Assembly: GCA_021106655.1 (NCBI GenBank)
Contig: JAIOTT010000066.1
Location: forward strand, 1-34,106
DNA length: 34,106 bases
Reading direction: 5' to 3'
Source of the DNA: Bacteroidales bacterium
Lineage (GTDB): Bacteria; Bacteroidota; Bacteroidia; Bacteroidales; SMBSF77
A program made the translations under genes and the position numbers. Shown here piece after piece: positions 15,074 to 23,951 of this stretch. Under the pieces are notes generated by a model. It saw only the letters and a list, made by a program, of their open reading frames with translations, searched no databases and was not told where the DNA came from. Position 1 is the stretch's first letter. The number at the start of each line of letters is the position of its first letter.

Positions 15074-15610
15074 ATGGATTCAAAAAATAATACAATTGAT
15101 ATTGCTGAAGAGATCATTGTGAGTAGAATTCACAATATCAGAGGTAAACAGGTCATGCTCTCCCATGATTTAGCTGAATTGTATCAGGTTGAAACGAAGG
15201 TATTGAATCAACAAGTTAAAAGAAATATCGGGAAGTTTCCTGAGAGATATATGTTTCAACTTACTCAGGAAGAATACAGCCGTTTAAGGTCACAAAATGT
15301 GACCTTAAATAGGGGGCAGCACATGAAATATTTGCCTTATGCTTTTTCTGAGCATGGTATATTAATGTTGTCAAGTGTTCTGCGAAGTGATAGAGCTGAT
15401 AAGGTTAACATGTTAATCATTGATACTTTTGTCAAAGTAAGGGAATTAATGTACATACATAAAGATATTATCCACCAGCTTGAACAGGTACAAAATAAAC
15501 TTACAGAACATGACAATCATATCCTTGTCATCTTTGAATATTTAAAACAATTTGAAAAGTCAAAACAATTAGAGCAAGAATACAAAGACAGAAAACGGAT
15601 TGGATATTAG
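15074..15610 (+). CDS. ORF6N-domain protein
   Basis: A 178-residue protein with an N-terminal ORF6N domain (about residues 10-100): QVMLSHDLAELYQVETKVLNQ, then FPERYMFQLT, then LRSQNVTL and YLPYAFSEHGILMLSSVL, all family hallmarks. The C-terminal 60 residues look like a coiled coil (HQLEQVQNKLTEHDN). ORF6N proteins are related to phage antirepressors and are scattered through Bacteroidota genomes, often as isolated, probably mobile genes; their molecular role is not established. Its stop overlaps the stop of the convergent mqnC, and a relic of an mqnC 3' end lies upstream, which suggests it arrived by recombination here. A perfect 27-bp hairpin lies inside the coding sequence at 15283-15309. 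Confidence 0.85.
   Translation: MDSKNNTIDIAEEIIVSRIHNIRGKQVMLSHDLAELYQVETKVLNQQVKRNIGKFPERYMFQLTQEEYSRLRSQNVTLNRGQHMKYLPYAFSEHGILMLSSVLRSDRADKVNMLIIDTFVKVRELMYIHKDIIHQLEQVQNKLTEHDNHILVIFEYLKQFEKSKQLEQEYKDRKRIGY
15283..15309. repeat. Perfect hairpin inside ORF6N coding sequence
   Basis: TTTAAGGTCACA and TGTGACCTTAAA are perfect 12-bp arms around an AAA loop. It encodes the conserved LRSQNVTLN segment. Such a long perfect stem in coding DNA is unusual. Confidence 0.7.
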
Positions 15611-16713
15611 CAATAACGATTCAACAACTCAATAAACTCAAACCTCTGATTCCGCAATTGTGGCTCAAAACCTGCCTCTCTGATCGCCTCCTGAATTCCA
15701 GGAATATCGAATTGGTGATCAGCACCTGCTTTTGAGACAACATTCTCCTCTATCATCACCGAACCAAAATCATTTGCCCCGCCATGAAGACAAAGTTGAG
15801 CAGTCTCCTTGCCTACTGTTAACCAAGATGCCTGTATGTTGTTTATATTAGGAAGCATTATCCTGCTTATAGCGATCAATCTGACATACTCATCAGCCAT
15901 AACTTTATTGAAAACACCATATCGTTTTTTCAAAACTGTCCCTTCAGCCTGAAAAGGCCAGGGAATAAAAGAAACAAAACCTATAGCATCTACCGGTTTT
16001 TCATTTTGTACTCTCCTGATTGCCACCAGGTGCTCCATACGTTCAGCAATAGTTTCAATGTGTCCGAACATCATTGTAGCAGATGTTGAAATACCCAGGT
16101 GATGAGCTGCCCTCATAACATCCAGCCACTCTTTTGCTGTGCATTTATTCCGAGAGATCTTCGAACGAACTCTCTCAACAAGTATCTCGGCACCGGCTCC
16201 GGGCAAACTGTCCATTCCCGCTTCAATAAGAGTAGTCAATATTTCTTTATAGGATTGCTTTTCCATTTCCGACAGATGAACTATCTCAGGTGGGCCTAAA
16301 GCATGTAGCTTTAAGTCAGGAAAAAAAGTCTTCAGATCCCTGAATAACCTTAAATAGAAATCAAGTCCAAGCTCAGGATGCATGCCTCCCTGTATTAGTA
16401 ATTGCTTTCCTCCATAACTATATAGTTCTTCAATCTTTTTTTTATACTGATCCAAAGTTGTGATATAAGCTTCAGGGTGATTTAAGGATTTATAAAAATT
16501 ACAGAACTGACATCCAGAAACACAAACATTTGTAATATTTACATTCCTGTCGATGATCCATGTTACAATTTTATCAGGATGTAACTCTTTTCTAATGCTA
16601 TCAGCAATCAGCATTAATTCAGATGTCGGTGCATTCTCAAAAAGGAAACAGGCTTCCTCAACCGATATTTCCTGTTGATCCAATGATCTATTATATAGCT
16701 TTTCAAGATTCAT
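15607..16713 (-). CDS. mqnC: Cyclic dehypoxanthine futalosine synthase (menaquinone futalosine pathway)
   Basis: A 368-residue radical SAM enzyme starting at ATG 16713 (MNLEKLYNRS); an upstream in-frame TTG at 16740 is less likely because the -7 box overlaps it. Cysteines C64, C68 and C71 (CVSGCQFC) hold the catalytic [4Fe-4S] cluster. The segments DRNVNITNVC, GGMHPELGLDFY and HGGANDFGSVMIEENVVS are hallmarks of MqnC and distinguish it from MqnE and from CofG/CofH. MqnC cyclises dehypoxanthine futalosine on the way to menaquinone. No other mqn genes are in the window, but the enzyme implies a menaquinone pool, consistent with the QmoC-like subunit. Confidence 0.92.
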   Translation of the reverse strand: MNLEKLYNRSLDQQEISVEEACFLFENAPTSELMLIADSIRKELHPDKIVTWIIDRNVNITNVCVSGCQFCNFYKSLNHPEAYITTLDQYKKKIEELYSYGGKQLLIQGGMHPELGLDFYLRLFRDLKTFFPDLKLHALGPPEIVHLSEMEKQSYKEILTTLIEAGMDSLPGAGAEILVERVRSKISRNKCTAKEWLDVMRAAHHLGISTSATMMFGHIETIAERMEHLVAIRRVQNEKPVDAIGFVSFIPWPFQAEGTVLKKRYGVFNKVMADEYVRLIAISRIMLPNINNIQASWLTVGKETAQLCLHGGANDFGSVMIEENVVSKAGADHQFDIPGIQEAIREAGFEPQLRNQRFEFIELLNRYC

Positions 16714-16737
16714 GTAATGTAATTCAAATAGAGGCAG

Positions 16738-16745
16738 CAAAATTA
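16738..16745 (-). promoter_or_regulatory. -7 box of mqnC
   Basis: On the minus strand this reads TAATTTTG, matching TAnnTTTG, 24 bp before the mqnC ATG. It lies one base away from the plus-strand box at 16747, so two divergent promoters are packed back to back. Confidence 0.5.
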
Positions 16746-16746
16746 C

Positions 16747-16754
16747 TATTTTTG
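16747..16754 (+). promoter_or_regulatory. Possible -7 box of the aminopeptidase gene
   Basis: TATTTTTG matches TAnnTTTG on the plus strand, 144 bp before the aminopeptidase ATG. If used, the transcript would begin with a long leader containing the large hairpin at 16780-16871. No clear -33 element is seen. Confidence 0.4.
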
Positions 16755-16779
16755 TGCAATTGTAATTAAAATAAAAAAT

Positions 16780-16871
16780 GCCACCAAGACACTAAGTCAC
16801 CAAGAGTCACAAAAAAGTTAAACATGATAATATAACTTTGTGAATTCTTTGAGCCTTAGAGTCTTTACGGC
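16780..16871. repeat. Large imperfect inverted repeat (ACCAAGACACTAAG type)
   Basis: The left arm (16780-16820) starts GCCACCAAGACACTAAGTC and ends AAAAGTTA; the right arm (16833-16871) starts TAACTTTGTG and ends TTACGGC. The arms pair imperfectly over about 40 bp around a 12-bp loop. Similar CACAAAG-rich sequence occurs at 22900-22990. It looks like a dispersed, MITE-like or REP-like element. Confidence 0.6.
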
Positions 16872-16898
16872 TAATTAATCCCTAATTAATAAGGCTCA

Positions 16899-18332
16899 AT
16901 GAAAACACTAATCAAAAAAACCAACAGCATAGCTTCAAATGCTAATGTTGTTTTGCTAATAAAAAATACTAAATCCATCCCGAATGGATACCTTAATGCA
17001 AAAGAAAAAAAATATGTGGTAACACAACACAAACAAAAGAAACATCTGATTCCGTTCAACCGACTAGACAAGTGGGTTTTTATTCAGTTTTTAAGTGATG
17101 AAAAAGAGGCCTGTAAAAGACTGGAAGAGTGTCGAAAAGCAGGAAATAAGTTACAGGAAATACTTAATGAAAATAAACTTAAAGAGATTACAATTATTGA
17201 TGTTGAAGAAAATAATGATGATACTATTGCCTTTGCTGAGGGGATGGTACTTGGAAACTATCAATTTCTGAAATATCTTAAAAAAACTGATGAAAGGCTA
17301 AACACCTTAGGAGAAATAAAACTGTTTTCTTCTAAAATTAAAAAGAATCAGCTTGACACTTTAAATATTATTCTCATAAGCACTTGCAAATGCAGGGATC
17401 TTATTAATGAACCAGTATCTTTCATGACAGCTAAGCAACTGGCAAGCGAAGTTCAGTCTTTAGGCAAAGATTGTGGAGCAAAAGTAGAAGTAATGAACAA
17501 GAAGAAAATTGAAAGTTTGAAGATGGGCGGATTGTTGGCAGTGAATAAGGGAAGCATCGACCCTCCTGCTTTTATTATTATGGAATGGAAGCCGGAAAAA
17601 TACACCAATAACAAGCCATATGTTTTTGTCGGGAAAGGAATAGTATACGACACAGGAGGATTGAACATTAAGACCGGTAAGTATATGGAAGATATGAAGA
17701 GTGATATGTCTGGTGCAGCGGCAGTTGCAGCGGCAGTATATGCTATTTCGAAAGCGAAACTTCCGATCCATGTTATTGGCTTAATCCCGGCAACAGATAA
17801 CCGTCTTAATGGTAACGCTTATGCTTCCGGTGATGTCATTAAGATGCATAATGGAAGTACAGTTGAAGTGATAAATACTGATGCAGAGGGGAGGATGATA
17901 CTTGCAGATGCATTAAGTTATGCAAAAGAATTTGACCCGTTATTGGTGATTGATCTGGCAACTCTGACAGGATCAGCTGTGATGGCAATTGGCTCCAAAG
18001 GAATAGTTGCTATGTCAGCAAAGTGCATAAAACAATTTAAAGAGCTTGAAAAAAGTGGCTTAAATGTATACGAACGCCTTGTTAAATTCCCTTTCTGGGA
18101 TGAATATAAAGAAGATCTTAAATCAAATATTGCTGACATAAAAAACCTCGGAGGACCTGAAGCTGGTGCTATCACAGCTGGAAAATTCCTGGAACATTTC
18201 ACCGATTATCCTTACATACATCTCGATATTGCCGGACCTGCATTCCTAAATAAAAAAGACTCATACAGAGGGCAAGGTGGAAGCGGTACCGGCGTCAGGC
18301 TGCTTTTCGATTTTATTTCCCGAAAAGTCTAA
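16899..18332 (+). CDS. Leucyl aminopeptidase, M17 family
   Basis: The 477-residue protein has an N-terminal regulatory-type domain (to about residue 160) and a C-terminal M17 catalytic domain. Metal and catalytic motifs are visible: K246 within GKGIVYDTGGL, the DMKSDMSGAA segment with its metal aspartate, NTDAEGRM at 326-333, and DLATLTGSAVMA. M17 enzymes are hexameric, two-zinc cytosolic peptidases removing N-terminal residues from peptides. The full length and intact motifs suggest an active enzyme. It is transcribed away from mqnC and has its own 158-bp upstream region with a large hairpin; the following pdxA has its own promoter. Confidence 0.93.
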   Translation: MKTLIKKTNSIASNANVVLLIKNTKSIPNGYLNAKEKKYVVTQHKQKKHLIPFNRLDKWVFIQFLSDEKEACKRLEECRKAGNKLQEILNENKLKEITIIDVEENNDDTIAFAEGMVLGNYQFLKYLKKTDERLNTLGEIKLFSSKIKKNQLDTLNIILISTCKCRDLINEPVSFMTAKQLASEVQSLGKDCGAKVEVMNKKKIESLKMGGLLAVNKGSIDPPAFIIMEWKPEKYTNNKPYVFVGKGIVYDTGGLNIKTGKYMEDMKSDMSGAAAVAAAVYAISKAKLPIHVIGLIPATDNRLNGNAYASGDVIKMHNGSTVEVINTDAEGRMILADALSYAKEFDPLLVIDLATLTGSAVMAIGSKGIVAMSAKCIKQFKELEKSGLNVYERLVKFPFWDEYKEDLKSNIADIKNLGGPEAGAITAGKFLEHFTDYPYIHLDIAGPAFLNKKDSYRGQGGSGTGVRLLFDFISRKV

Positions 18333-18372
18333 GCTAACATTATTACCTACAATCATCCGAACTTGTTAACCT

Positions 18373-18425
18373 TTAAACCTGCATATCTGTATATCTTAAA
18401 CCTGTATATCTTACACCTATATATC
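18373..18425. repeat. 15-bp imperfect tandem repeat before pdxA
   Basis: TTAAACCTGCATATC (18373), a partial unit TGTATATC (18388), TTAAACCTGTATATC (18396) and TTACACCTATATATC (18411) follow one another. The array ends 16 bp before the pdxA -7 box and could hold binding sites, or be simple slippage. Confidence 0.6.
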
Positions 18426-18441
18426 TTTATAATAATAGTTC

Positions 18442-18449
18442 TATATTTG
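18442..18449 (+). promoter_or_regulatory. -7 box of pdxA
   Basis: TATATTTG matches TAnnTTTG and ends 17 bp before the pdxA ATG. No clear -33 TTTG is present; the tandem repeat occupies that place. Confidence 0.5.
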
Positions 18450-18466
18450 TAAAAAATATTTAAGCG

Positions 18467-19552
18467 ATGAACAAAGTGCCTGAAAAAGAAAAAAGAATAA
18501 GAATAGGAATAACCCATGGTGATCTTAATAGCATAAGTTATGAAGTTATTATTAAAACATTTTTAGATTCCCAGATATTGGAATTATTTACACCAATATT
18601 ATACGGATCCTCAAAAATTGCATCCTATCATAGAAAATCTTTAAATATCACTGATTTTAGTTTTAACCTGATAAAAAGACCTGAACTTGCAAATCCCAAG
18701 CGACCAAATATTTATAATATACTGGATCAGGAAGTAAAGATTGAACTTGGAAAATCAACTAAAATTGCAGGCGAACTTGCACTTCTATCGCTTGAGACAG
18801 CAACGAAAGATCTTCATAATAATCTTATAGATGTTCTTGTAACAGGGCCAATCAATAAAAGTAATATCCAATCTGCTAGTTTTGACTTTCCCGGCCATAC
18901 TGAATATCTTGCAAAAAAATTTAATACAAAAGACTATTTAATGCTTATGGTAAGTGAAGACCTTAGGGTTGGAGCGATCACCGGGCATATTCCTTTAAAG
19001 GATGTTGCACCCAGCATAACTGCTGAGCTGATCATCGATAAAGTTCAAATATTGAATGATTCACTCATAAAGGATTTCAGAATCAGAAAACCTAAAATTG
19101 CTATTCTGGGACTTAATCCACATGCCAGTGATGAGAGTCTACATGGAAATGAAGAAGAAGAGATCATAATTCCTGCTATTAAACAAGCATTTGACAAGAA
19201 CATCCTTGTTTACGGGCCATATCCGGCTGATGGATTTTTTGGGTCTTCAAAGTATACTAAATTTGATGGAATACTTGCAATGTATCACGATCAGGCTATG
19301 ATACCTTTTAAGACTATGGCCAGTAAAAGTGGTGTTAATTTCACAGCCGGCTTGCCAGTTGTAAGAACTTCACCTTCTCATGGTACTGCATTCGACCTTG
19401 CAGGAAAAGATAGTGCTTCGCCGGATTCATTCCGTAATGCATTATATCTTGCATGTGATATATACAAAAACCGTGAATTGCATAAAGAATTAAACAAAGA
19501 TCCTCTTGACATAAAAATTTCTGAAAACAATTCAGAGAATAAAAGTGCCTGA
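18467..19552 (+). CDS. pdxA: 4-hydroxythreonine-4-phosphate dehydrogenase
   Basis: A 361-residue PdxA-family protein of the pyridoxal phosphate pathway. Motifs include RIGITHGDLNSISYEVI at the start, VTGPINKSNIQ with the active-site lysine, DFPGHTEYLA with a metal histidine, NPHASDES, and MYHDQAMIPFK with another metal histidine. PdxA is a cytosolic, metal-dependent NAD enzyme acting on 4-phosphohydroxy-L-threonine; the PdxA2 paralogue used for 4-hydroxythreonine catabolism is less likely in this housekeeping setting. It ends with TGA, which shows that TGA is a normal stop here. A palindrome starts right after the stop, and murF-alr begins 51 bp later. Confidence 0.92.
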   Translation: MNKVPEKEKRIRIGITHGDLNSISYEVIIKTFLDSQILELFTPILYGSSKIASYHRKSLNITDFSFNLIKRPELANPKRPNIYNILDQEVKIELGKSTKIAGELALLSLETATKDLHNNLIDVLVTGPINKSNIQSASFDFPGHTEYLAKKFNTKDYLMLMVSEDLRVGAITGHIPLKDVAPSITAELIIDKVQILNDSLIKDFRIRKPKIAILGLNPHASDESLHGNEEEEIIIPAIKQAFDKNILVYGPYPADGFFGSSKYTKFDGILAMYHDQAMIPFKTMASKSGVNFTAGLPVVRTSPSHGTAFDLAGKDSASPDSFRNALYLACDIYKNRELHKELNKDPLDIKISENNSENKSA

Positions 19553-19568
19553 TCCCGAGTACTTGGGA
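19553..19568. repeat. Short palindrome directly after the pdxA stop
   Basis: TCCCGAGTACTTGGGA can form an 8-bp self-complementary pair with G-T wobbles and no spacer. It may be an mRNA 3'-end element or one of the REP-like family members. Confidence 0.45.
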
Positions 19569-19603
19569 GGAGTGACTAGAATGCCTTAAGTTATCTATTA
19601 TTT

Positions 19604-22096
19604 ATGACTTCTACCCTAAGCTATAGTATTGAAAAAATTACCAGAATTATAAATGGTAAGGTGCTGTATATGCCGGAACCGGATAGTGTTATCAAAGATA
19701 TATTATTCGATAGCCGGAAACTTGTTTCACCTGAAAAAAGTTTGTTCTTTGCTATATCCACAAAAAAAAATGATGGGCATAAATACATTCCTGAACTATA
19801 CAAAAATGGTATCAGGAACTTTGTAATATCAAGCAAAGATGAAGATATTAATAAACTCTCAAATACTAATTTCATATTAACTAACAACACTCTTAAAGCA
19901 CTTCAGGATCTTTGCTCTCACCACCGTCAACAATTTAATATCCCTGTTCTTGGAATTACTGGCAGCAATGGTAAAACAATAGTGAAAGAATGGCTATATC
20001 AGTTAATGAGCCCTGATAAAAATATAATACGAAGTCCGAAAAGTTATAATTCACAGATTGGAGTTCCATTATCAGTATGGCAGATTGATCCTACAAATGA
20101 GCTGGCAATATTTGAAGCAGGAATATCAATGGAAGGAGAGATGAAAAGTCTTCAGGAAATTATCAGGCCGGATATTGGGATATTTACAAATATCGGTTCG
20201 GCCCACGATGAAAACTTTAAGGGGAAACAACAAAAAATCAGAGAGAAATTAAAATTATTTTACAGTGCTAAAACACTGATATATTGTAAGGATTATCGTG
20301 AGTTAGATCATGAGATCCTTGATACTTACGAATTAAACAAAGTTAAAAAACACAGCTGGGGAAAGGATAGTAACAATGATCTTCATGTTTTAAATATCAA
20401 TCGACAAACGAATAAAACAAAAATTATTGGTGCATATAATAATGAAAAACTGGAAATTGATATCCCGTTTAGCGATAATGCCTCCATCGAAAACGCCATA
20501 CATTGCTGGCTTACTCTTCTCTTATTGGGTTACAATAACGAAATAATAAAGTTGAGGATGGCAGATCTTCATCCTGTTGCTATGCGCCTGGAGCTTAAAG
20601 AAGGAATTAACGACTGCTCCATAATAAACGACAGCTACAGTTCAGATATTAACTCTCTCGAAATTGCTCTCGACTTCCTTGACCAACAGCAACAACACAA
20701 CAAAAAAACAGTTATTCTATCAGATATCCTTCAAAGTGGAAGGCAGGATGATGAACTATATCATGAAGTTGGGCAGCTTTTATCTAATAAGGGTGTGAGT
20801 AAAATAGTGGGAATAGGGCCGGCGATAAGCAAGCAATCCGTGAATTTTAAAATGGAAAAAACCTTTTATCTGTCAACTGAGAATTTCCTTAACAATTTTC
20901 CATTCTCAAACTTTTTTAAAGAGAATATCCTTCTTAAAGGAGCCAGAGTCTTTGAATTTGAAAAGATAAGTGCTTCTCTGCAGGAAAAAACCCATGCTAC
21001 AATTCTTGAAATAAACCTTGATTCACTTGTACATAACCTCAATTATTTCCGCTCTAAACTCAATGCCAAAACAAAAATAATGGCAATGGTGAAAGCCTTT
21101 TCATATGGTAGCGGAAGTTATGAAATCGCTAACATTCTCCAATTTCATCATATCGACTATTTGACTGTTGCTTATGCAGATGAAGGTGTGCAACTGAGAA
21201 ATACCGGAATTAATGTTCCCATCATGGTAATGAGTCCCGACAAAGAAAGTCTTGAAATTATCCGGAAATATAATCTTGAACCTGAAATATACAGTTTCAG
21301 GATACTTGATCAGTTGATCAATTCTATTAAAGATAATGGAAACAGGCAAAACTCCTTTAAAGTTCACATCAAACTGGATACAGGAATGCACAGGCTGGGC
21401 TTTGAAGCAGAGGAAATTGATCGCCTGGTTTCAAAATTAAGAGAAAATAAAAATATAAAAATCTGCTCAATATTTTCTCATCTGACATCCAGTGAAGATC
21501 CAAAACACGACACTTTTACAAAACAACAGATACAGCAATTCAAAGAAATGAGCAGTAAGATCACTACGGCTCTTGAATACCCTGTTCTTCTTCATATCCT
21601 TAACTCAGCCGGCATCAACAGGTTTCCCGAAGCACAGTTTGATATGGTAAGGCTTGGAATAAGCCTGTATGGTATATCTGCAAATAAATCAGAACAGGAA
21701 AACCTGCAACAAATCGGAAGCCTGAAATCTTCCATTTCACAAATAAAACATATAAACCCTAATGAAACAATAGGCTATAACAGGCAATGGACAACGCAAA
21801 AACACACTGACATTGCTACAATAGCTGTTGGCTATGCTGACGGACTAAACAGGAAACTGGGAAATGGAAAAGGCATCGTCCTTATTAATAACAAGCTTGT
21901 TCCAATAATTGGAAATATATGCATGGACATGTGTATGGTTGACATTACCGGAATAAATGTCAAAGAAGGCGATGAAGTTATTATTTTTGGCAAGAATAAC
22001 ACAATCAGTAAAATGGCTGAAACCTTAAACACTATCCCTTATGAGATATTAACCAGCATTTCACAAAGAGTCAAACGAGTTTATTACCGGGAGTAA
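19604..22096 (+). CDS. Bifunctional MurF / alanine racemase fusion
   Basis: The 830-residue protein joins two cell-wall enzymes, as is usual in Bacteroidota. Residues 1 to about 455 are MurF, UDP-N-acetylmuramoyl-tripeptide:D-Ala-D-Ala ligase, with ATP loop GITGSNGKT at 117-125 and the NDSYSSDINSLEIAL segment of the C-terminal domain. From about residue 465 it is alanine racemase: the PLP lysine is K497 in MVKAFSYGSGS, followed by KLDTGMHRLGF, NSAGINRFPEAQFDMVRLGI and, near the end, the C-terminal beta domain with TIAVGYADGL and GNICMDMCMVDIT. The racemase makes D-Ala that becomes part of the dipeptide used by MurF. Lipid-independent and cytosolic. Both halves appear complete. Confidence 0.95.
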   Translation: MTSTLSYSIEKITRIINGKVLYMPEPDSVIKDILFDSRKLVSPEKSLFFAISTKKNDGHKYIPELYKNGIRNFVISSKDEDINKLSNTNFILTNNTLKALQDLCSHHRQQFNIPVLGITGSNGKTIVKEWLYQLMSPDKNIIRSPKSYNSQIGVPLSVWQIDPTNELAIFEAGISMEGEMKSLQEIIRPDIGIFTNIGSAHDENFKGKQQKIREKLKLFYSAKTLIYCKDYRELDHEILDTYELNKVKKHSWGKDSNNDLHVLNINRQTNKTKIIGAYNNEKLEIDIPFSDNASIENAIHCWLTLLLLGYNNEIIKLRMADLHPVAMRLELKEGINDCSIINDSYSSDINSLEIALDFLDQQQQHNKKTVILSDILQSGRQDDELYHEVGQLLSNKGVSKIVGIGPAISKQSVNFKMEKTFYLSTENFLNNFPFSNFFKENILLKGARVFEFEKISASLQEKTHATILEINLDSLVHNLNYFRSKLNAKTKIMAMVKAFSYGSGSYEIANILQFHHIDYLTVAYADEGVQLRNTGINVPIMVMSPDKESLEIIRKYNLEPEIYSFRILDQLINSIKDNGNRQNSFKVHIKLDTGMHRLGFEAEEIDRLVSKLRENKNIKICSIFSHLTSSEDPKHDTFTKQQIQQFKEMSSKITTALEYPVLLHILNSAGINRFPEAQFDMVRLGISLYGISANKSEQENLQQIGSLKSSISQIKHINPNETIGYNRQWTTQKHTDIATIAVGYADGLNRKLGNGKGIVLINNKLVPIIGNICMDMCMVDITGINVKEGDEVIIFGKNNTISKMAETLNTIPYEILTSISQRVKRVYYRE

Positions 22097-22109
22097 TTCA
22101 TTACACAAA

Positions 22110-22140
22110 CAATTTAACAATATAGCAATTTAACAATATA
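22110..22140. repeat. 15-bp direct repeat before the glycosyltransferase gene
   Basis: CAATTTAACAATATA occurs twice (22110-22124 and 22126-22140) with one base between, six bases before the next ATG. Probably slippage; an effect on translation start is conceivable. Confidence 0.65.
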
Positions 22141-22146
22141 TCCTCC

Positions 22147-22872
22147 ATGAAACTTTCAATCATTATTCCTGCATATAATGAAGAAGCTACAATTCAGCAG
22201 ATCCTTGATAAGGTAATTGAAGTATCTTTAATTAATAATATTCAAAAGGAGATCATTATTATAAATGACTCCTCCACAGATAACACACAGGCAATAGTTG
22301 AAGACTATATGTCAACACATAAAGAAATATCCATTGAACTTATTAACCAGCAACGAAATAGGGGAAAAGGAGCTGCAATACATAAAGGTATTGATGTAGC
22401 AGGCGGCGACTATTTGATTATACAGGATGCAGACATGGAATATGACCCAGAGGAATATAACACTCTCCTTAAACCTGTTATGATGGGTACAGCAGATGTC
22501 GTTTACGGATCACGGTTTTCAGGTGGTGAACCTCACAGGATCCTATTTTTCTGGCATTCCATCGGAAATAAATTCCTGACACTTCTTTCTAATATTTTCA
22601 CCAATCTGAATCTAACTGATATGGAAACATGTTATAAGCTCTTCCGGTCAGATATTATTAAGAAATTACTGTTTAAAGAAAATCGTTTTGGCTTTGAGCC
22701 TGAAGTAACTGCAAAAATTTCCAGGGTCCCCAACATACGTATTTATGAAGTGGGTATCTCATATTATGGCAGAACCTATGCAGAAGGGAAAAAAATCAAT
22801 TATAAAGATGGTTTTAGGGCTATCTATTGCATACTTAAATACAATATCTTTGACCGCAAGTTTTTAAAGTAA
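22147..22872 (+). CDS. Family 2 glycosyltransferase (DPM1-like)
   Basis: A 241-residue GT-A fold enzyme without membrane helices. LSIIIPAYNEEATIQQIL opens the nucleotide-sugar site, IIINDSSTDNTQ follows, and DYLIIQDADMEYDPEEY holds the DxD-like metal motif (QDADMEYDP). GSRFSGGEPHR and the FGFEPEVTAK segment are typical of the dolichyl/undecaprenyl-phosphate mannosyl- or glucosyltransferase branch. It probably attaches a sugar to a lipid carrier at the cytosolic face of the inner membrane; the sugar and acceptor cannot be read from sequence. It lies 50 bp downstream of murF-alr in the same direction and may be cotranscribed. Confidence 0.88.
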   Translation: MKLSIIIPAYNEEATIQQILDKVIEVSLINNIQKEIIIINDSSTDNTQAIVEDYMSTHKEISIELINQQRNRGKGAAIHKGIDVAGGDYLIIQDADMEYDPEEYNTLLKPVMMGTADVVYGSRFSGGEPHRILFFWHSIGNKFLTLLSNIFTNLNLTDMETCYKLFRSDIIKKLLFKENRFGFEPEVTAKISRVPNIRIYEVGISYYGRTYAEGKKINYKDGFRAIYCILKYNIFDRKFLK

Positions 22873-23022
22873 GAGACTACAATTAACACTTTTAGATTAT
22901 GGTTTTCTTAGTGCCACTTTGTGAATATCCTTAGTGCACCTTTGTGTTAATTTTTTTTATCACAAAGTACATCACGAAGGAACCACAAAGAAATAATTAG
23001 ATTTTTAAGCTTTTCAGGCAAA

Positions 23023-23898
23023 ATGTATTTATTCAATTTTCATACACACACTTGTTTTTGTGACGGTTCTGATGAACCTCTTGCCTATGTGGAAGAGGCT
23101 GTAAGAAAAAGATTTACTGCTTTAGGATTTTCAGGTCATGCGCCAATTCCAATTGAAAATAACTTTGCCATTAAAGATAAATACCTTGGTAAATTCTGTG
23201 ATACTATCAGGGATCTCCAAACAAAATTTGCAGACAAGATAAAGATATTCCTTGCTCTTGAACTGGATTACATCCCGGGATTATCTCAAGAATTCAGTTT
23301 TTTCAAGAAACTTTGCCGGCTTGATTATACTATTGGATCTGTACATCTTATCCCTAACACAACCAATGATCGAATCTGGTTCATCGACGGACCAAAAACA
23401 GAAACCTATGATCAGGGCTTAAAGGAATTGTTTGATGGCAATATAAAAAGAGCTGTTAAAGCATATTATGAGCAGATCATCCAAATGATACTTACCCAAA
23501 AACCCGATATTATCGGACATATTGATAAAATAAAAATGCATAATCAGGACAGATTTTTTACTGAAGATGAGAGGTGGTATCAGGAACTGGTGGATAAAAC
23601 ACTCAAAATTATTCAGACCAAAGGAAACATCATAGAAATTAATACCAGGGGTATCTATAAAAAACGATCACCTTCTTTGTTCCCCGGAGTAAAGGTTCTG
23701 GAAAAGGCATATATGCTTGGAATACCTGTAACCATCAGCTCCGATGCACACAAACCTTCTGAGTTAGATTCATGTTTCGACATTGCATTGCAAACACTAA
23801 AAGATATTGGTTACAAAAGACTATCCGTTTATGATCATGATGGATGGAATTCGATTGACATCAGGGAATTTGCAATAAATAGTGACAAAGAAAAATAA
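23023..23898 (+). CDS. PHP-family histidinol-phosphatase-like hydrolase
   Basis: The 291-residue protein has the PHP metal motifs: FHTHTCFCDGSDEP at the N-terminus, GFSGHAPIP, a glutamate in LALELDYIPG, GSVHLI near residue 105, IIGHIDKIKMHN, and the final SSDAHKPSEL. This pattern fits HisK/HisJ-type histidinol phosphatases, which make histidinol in histidine synthesis. No other his genes are nearby, so activity on another phosphate ester cannot be ruled out. Upstream sequence (22873-23022) has CACAAAG-rich inverted repeats. Confidence 0.82.
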   Translation: MYLFNFHTHTCFCDGSDEPLAYVEEAVRKRFTALGFSGHAPIPIENNFAIKDKYLGKFCDTIRDLQTKFADKIKIFLALELDYIPGLSQEFSFFKKLCRLDYTIGSVHLIPNTTNDRIWFIDGPKTETYDQGLKELFDGNIKRAVKAYYEQIIQMILTQKPDIIGHIDKIKMHNQDRFFTEDERWYQELVDKTLKIIQTKGNIIEINTRGIYKKRSPSLFPGVKVLEKAYMLGIPVTISSDAHKPSELDSCFDIALQTLKDIGYKRLSVYDHDGWNSIDIREFAINSDKEK

Positions 23899-23951
23899 AT
23901 GATTTCTACACCACCGCATCACAACTAGCCATATCTCTCATTTTTTTCAAA

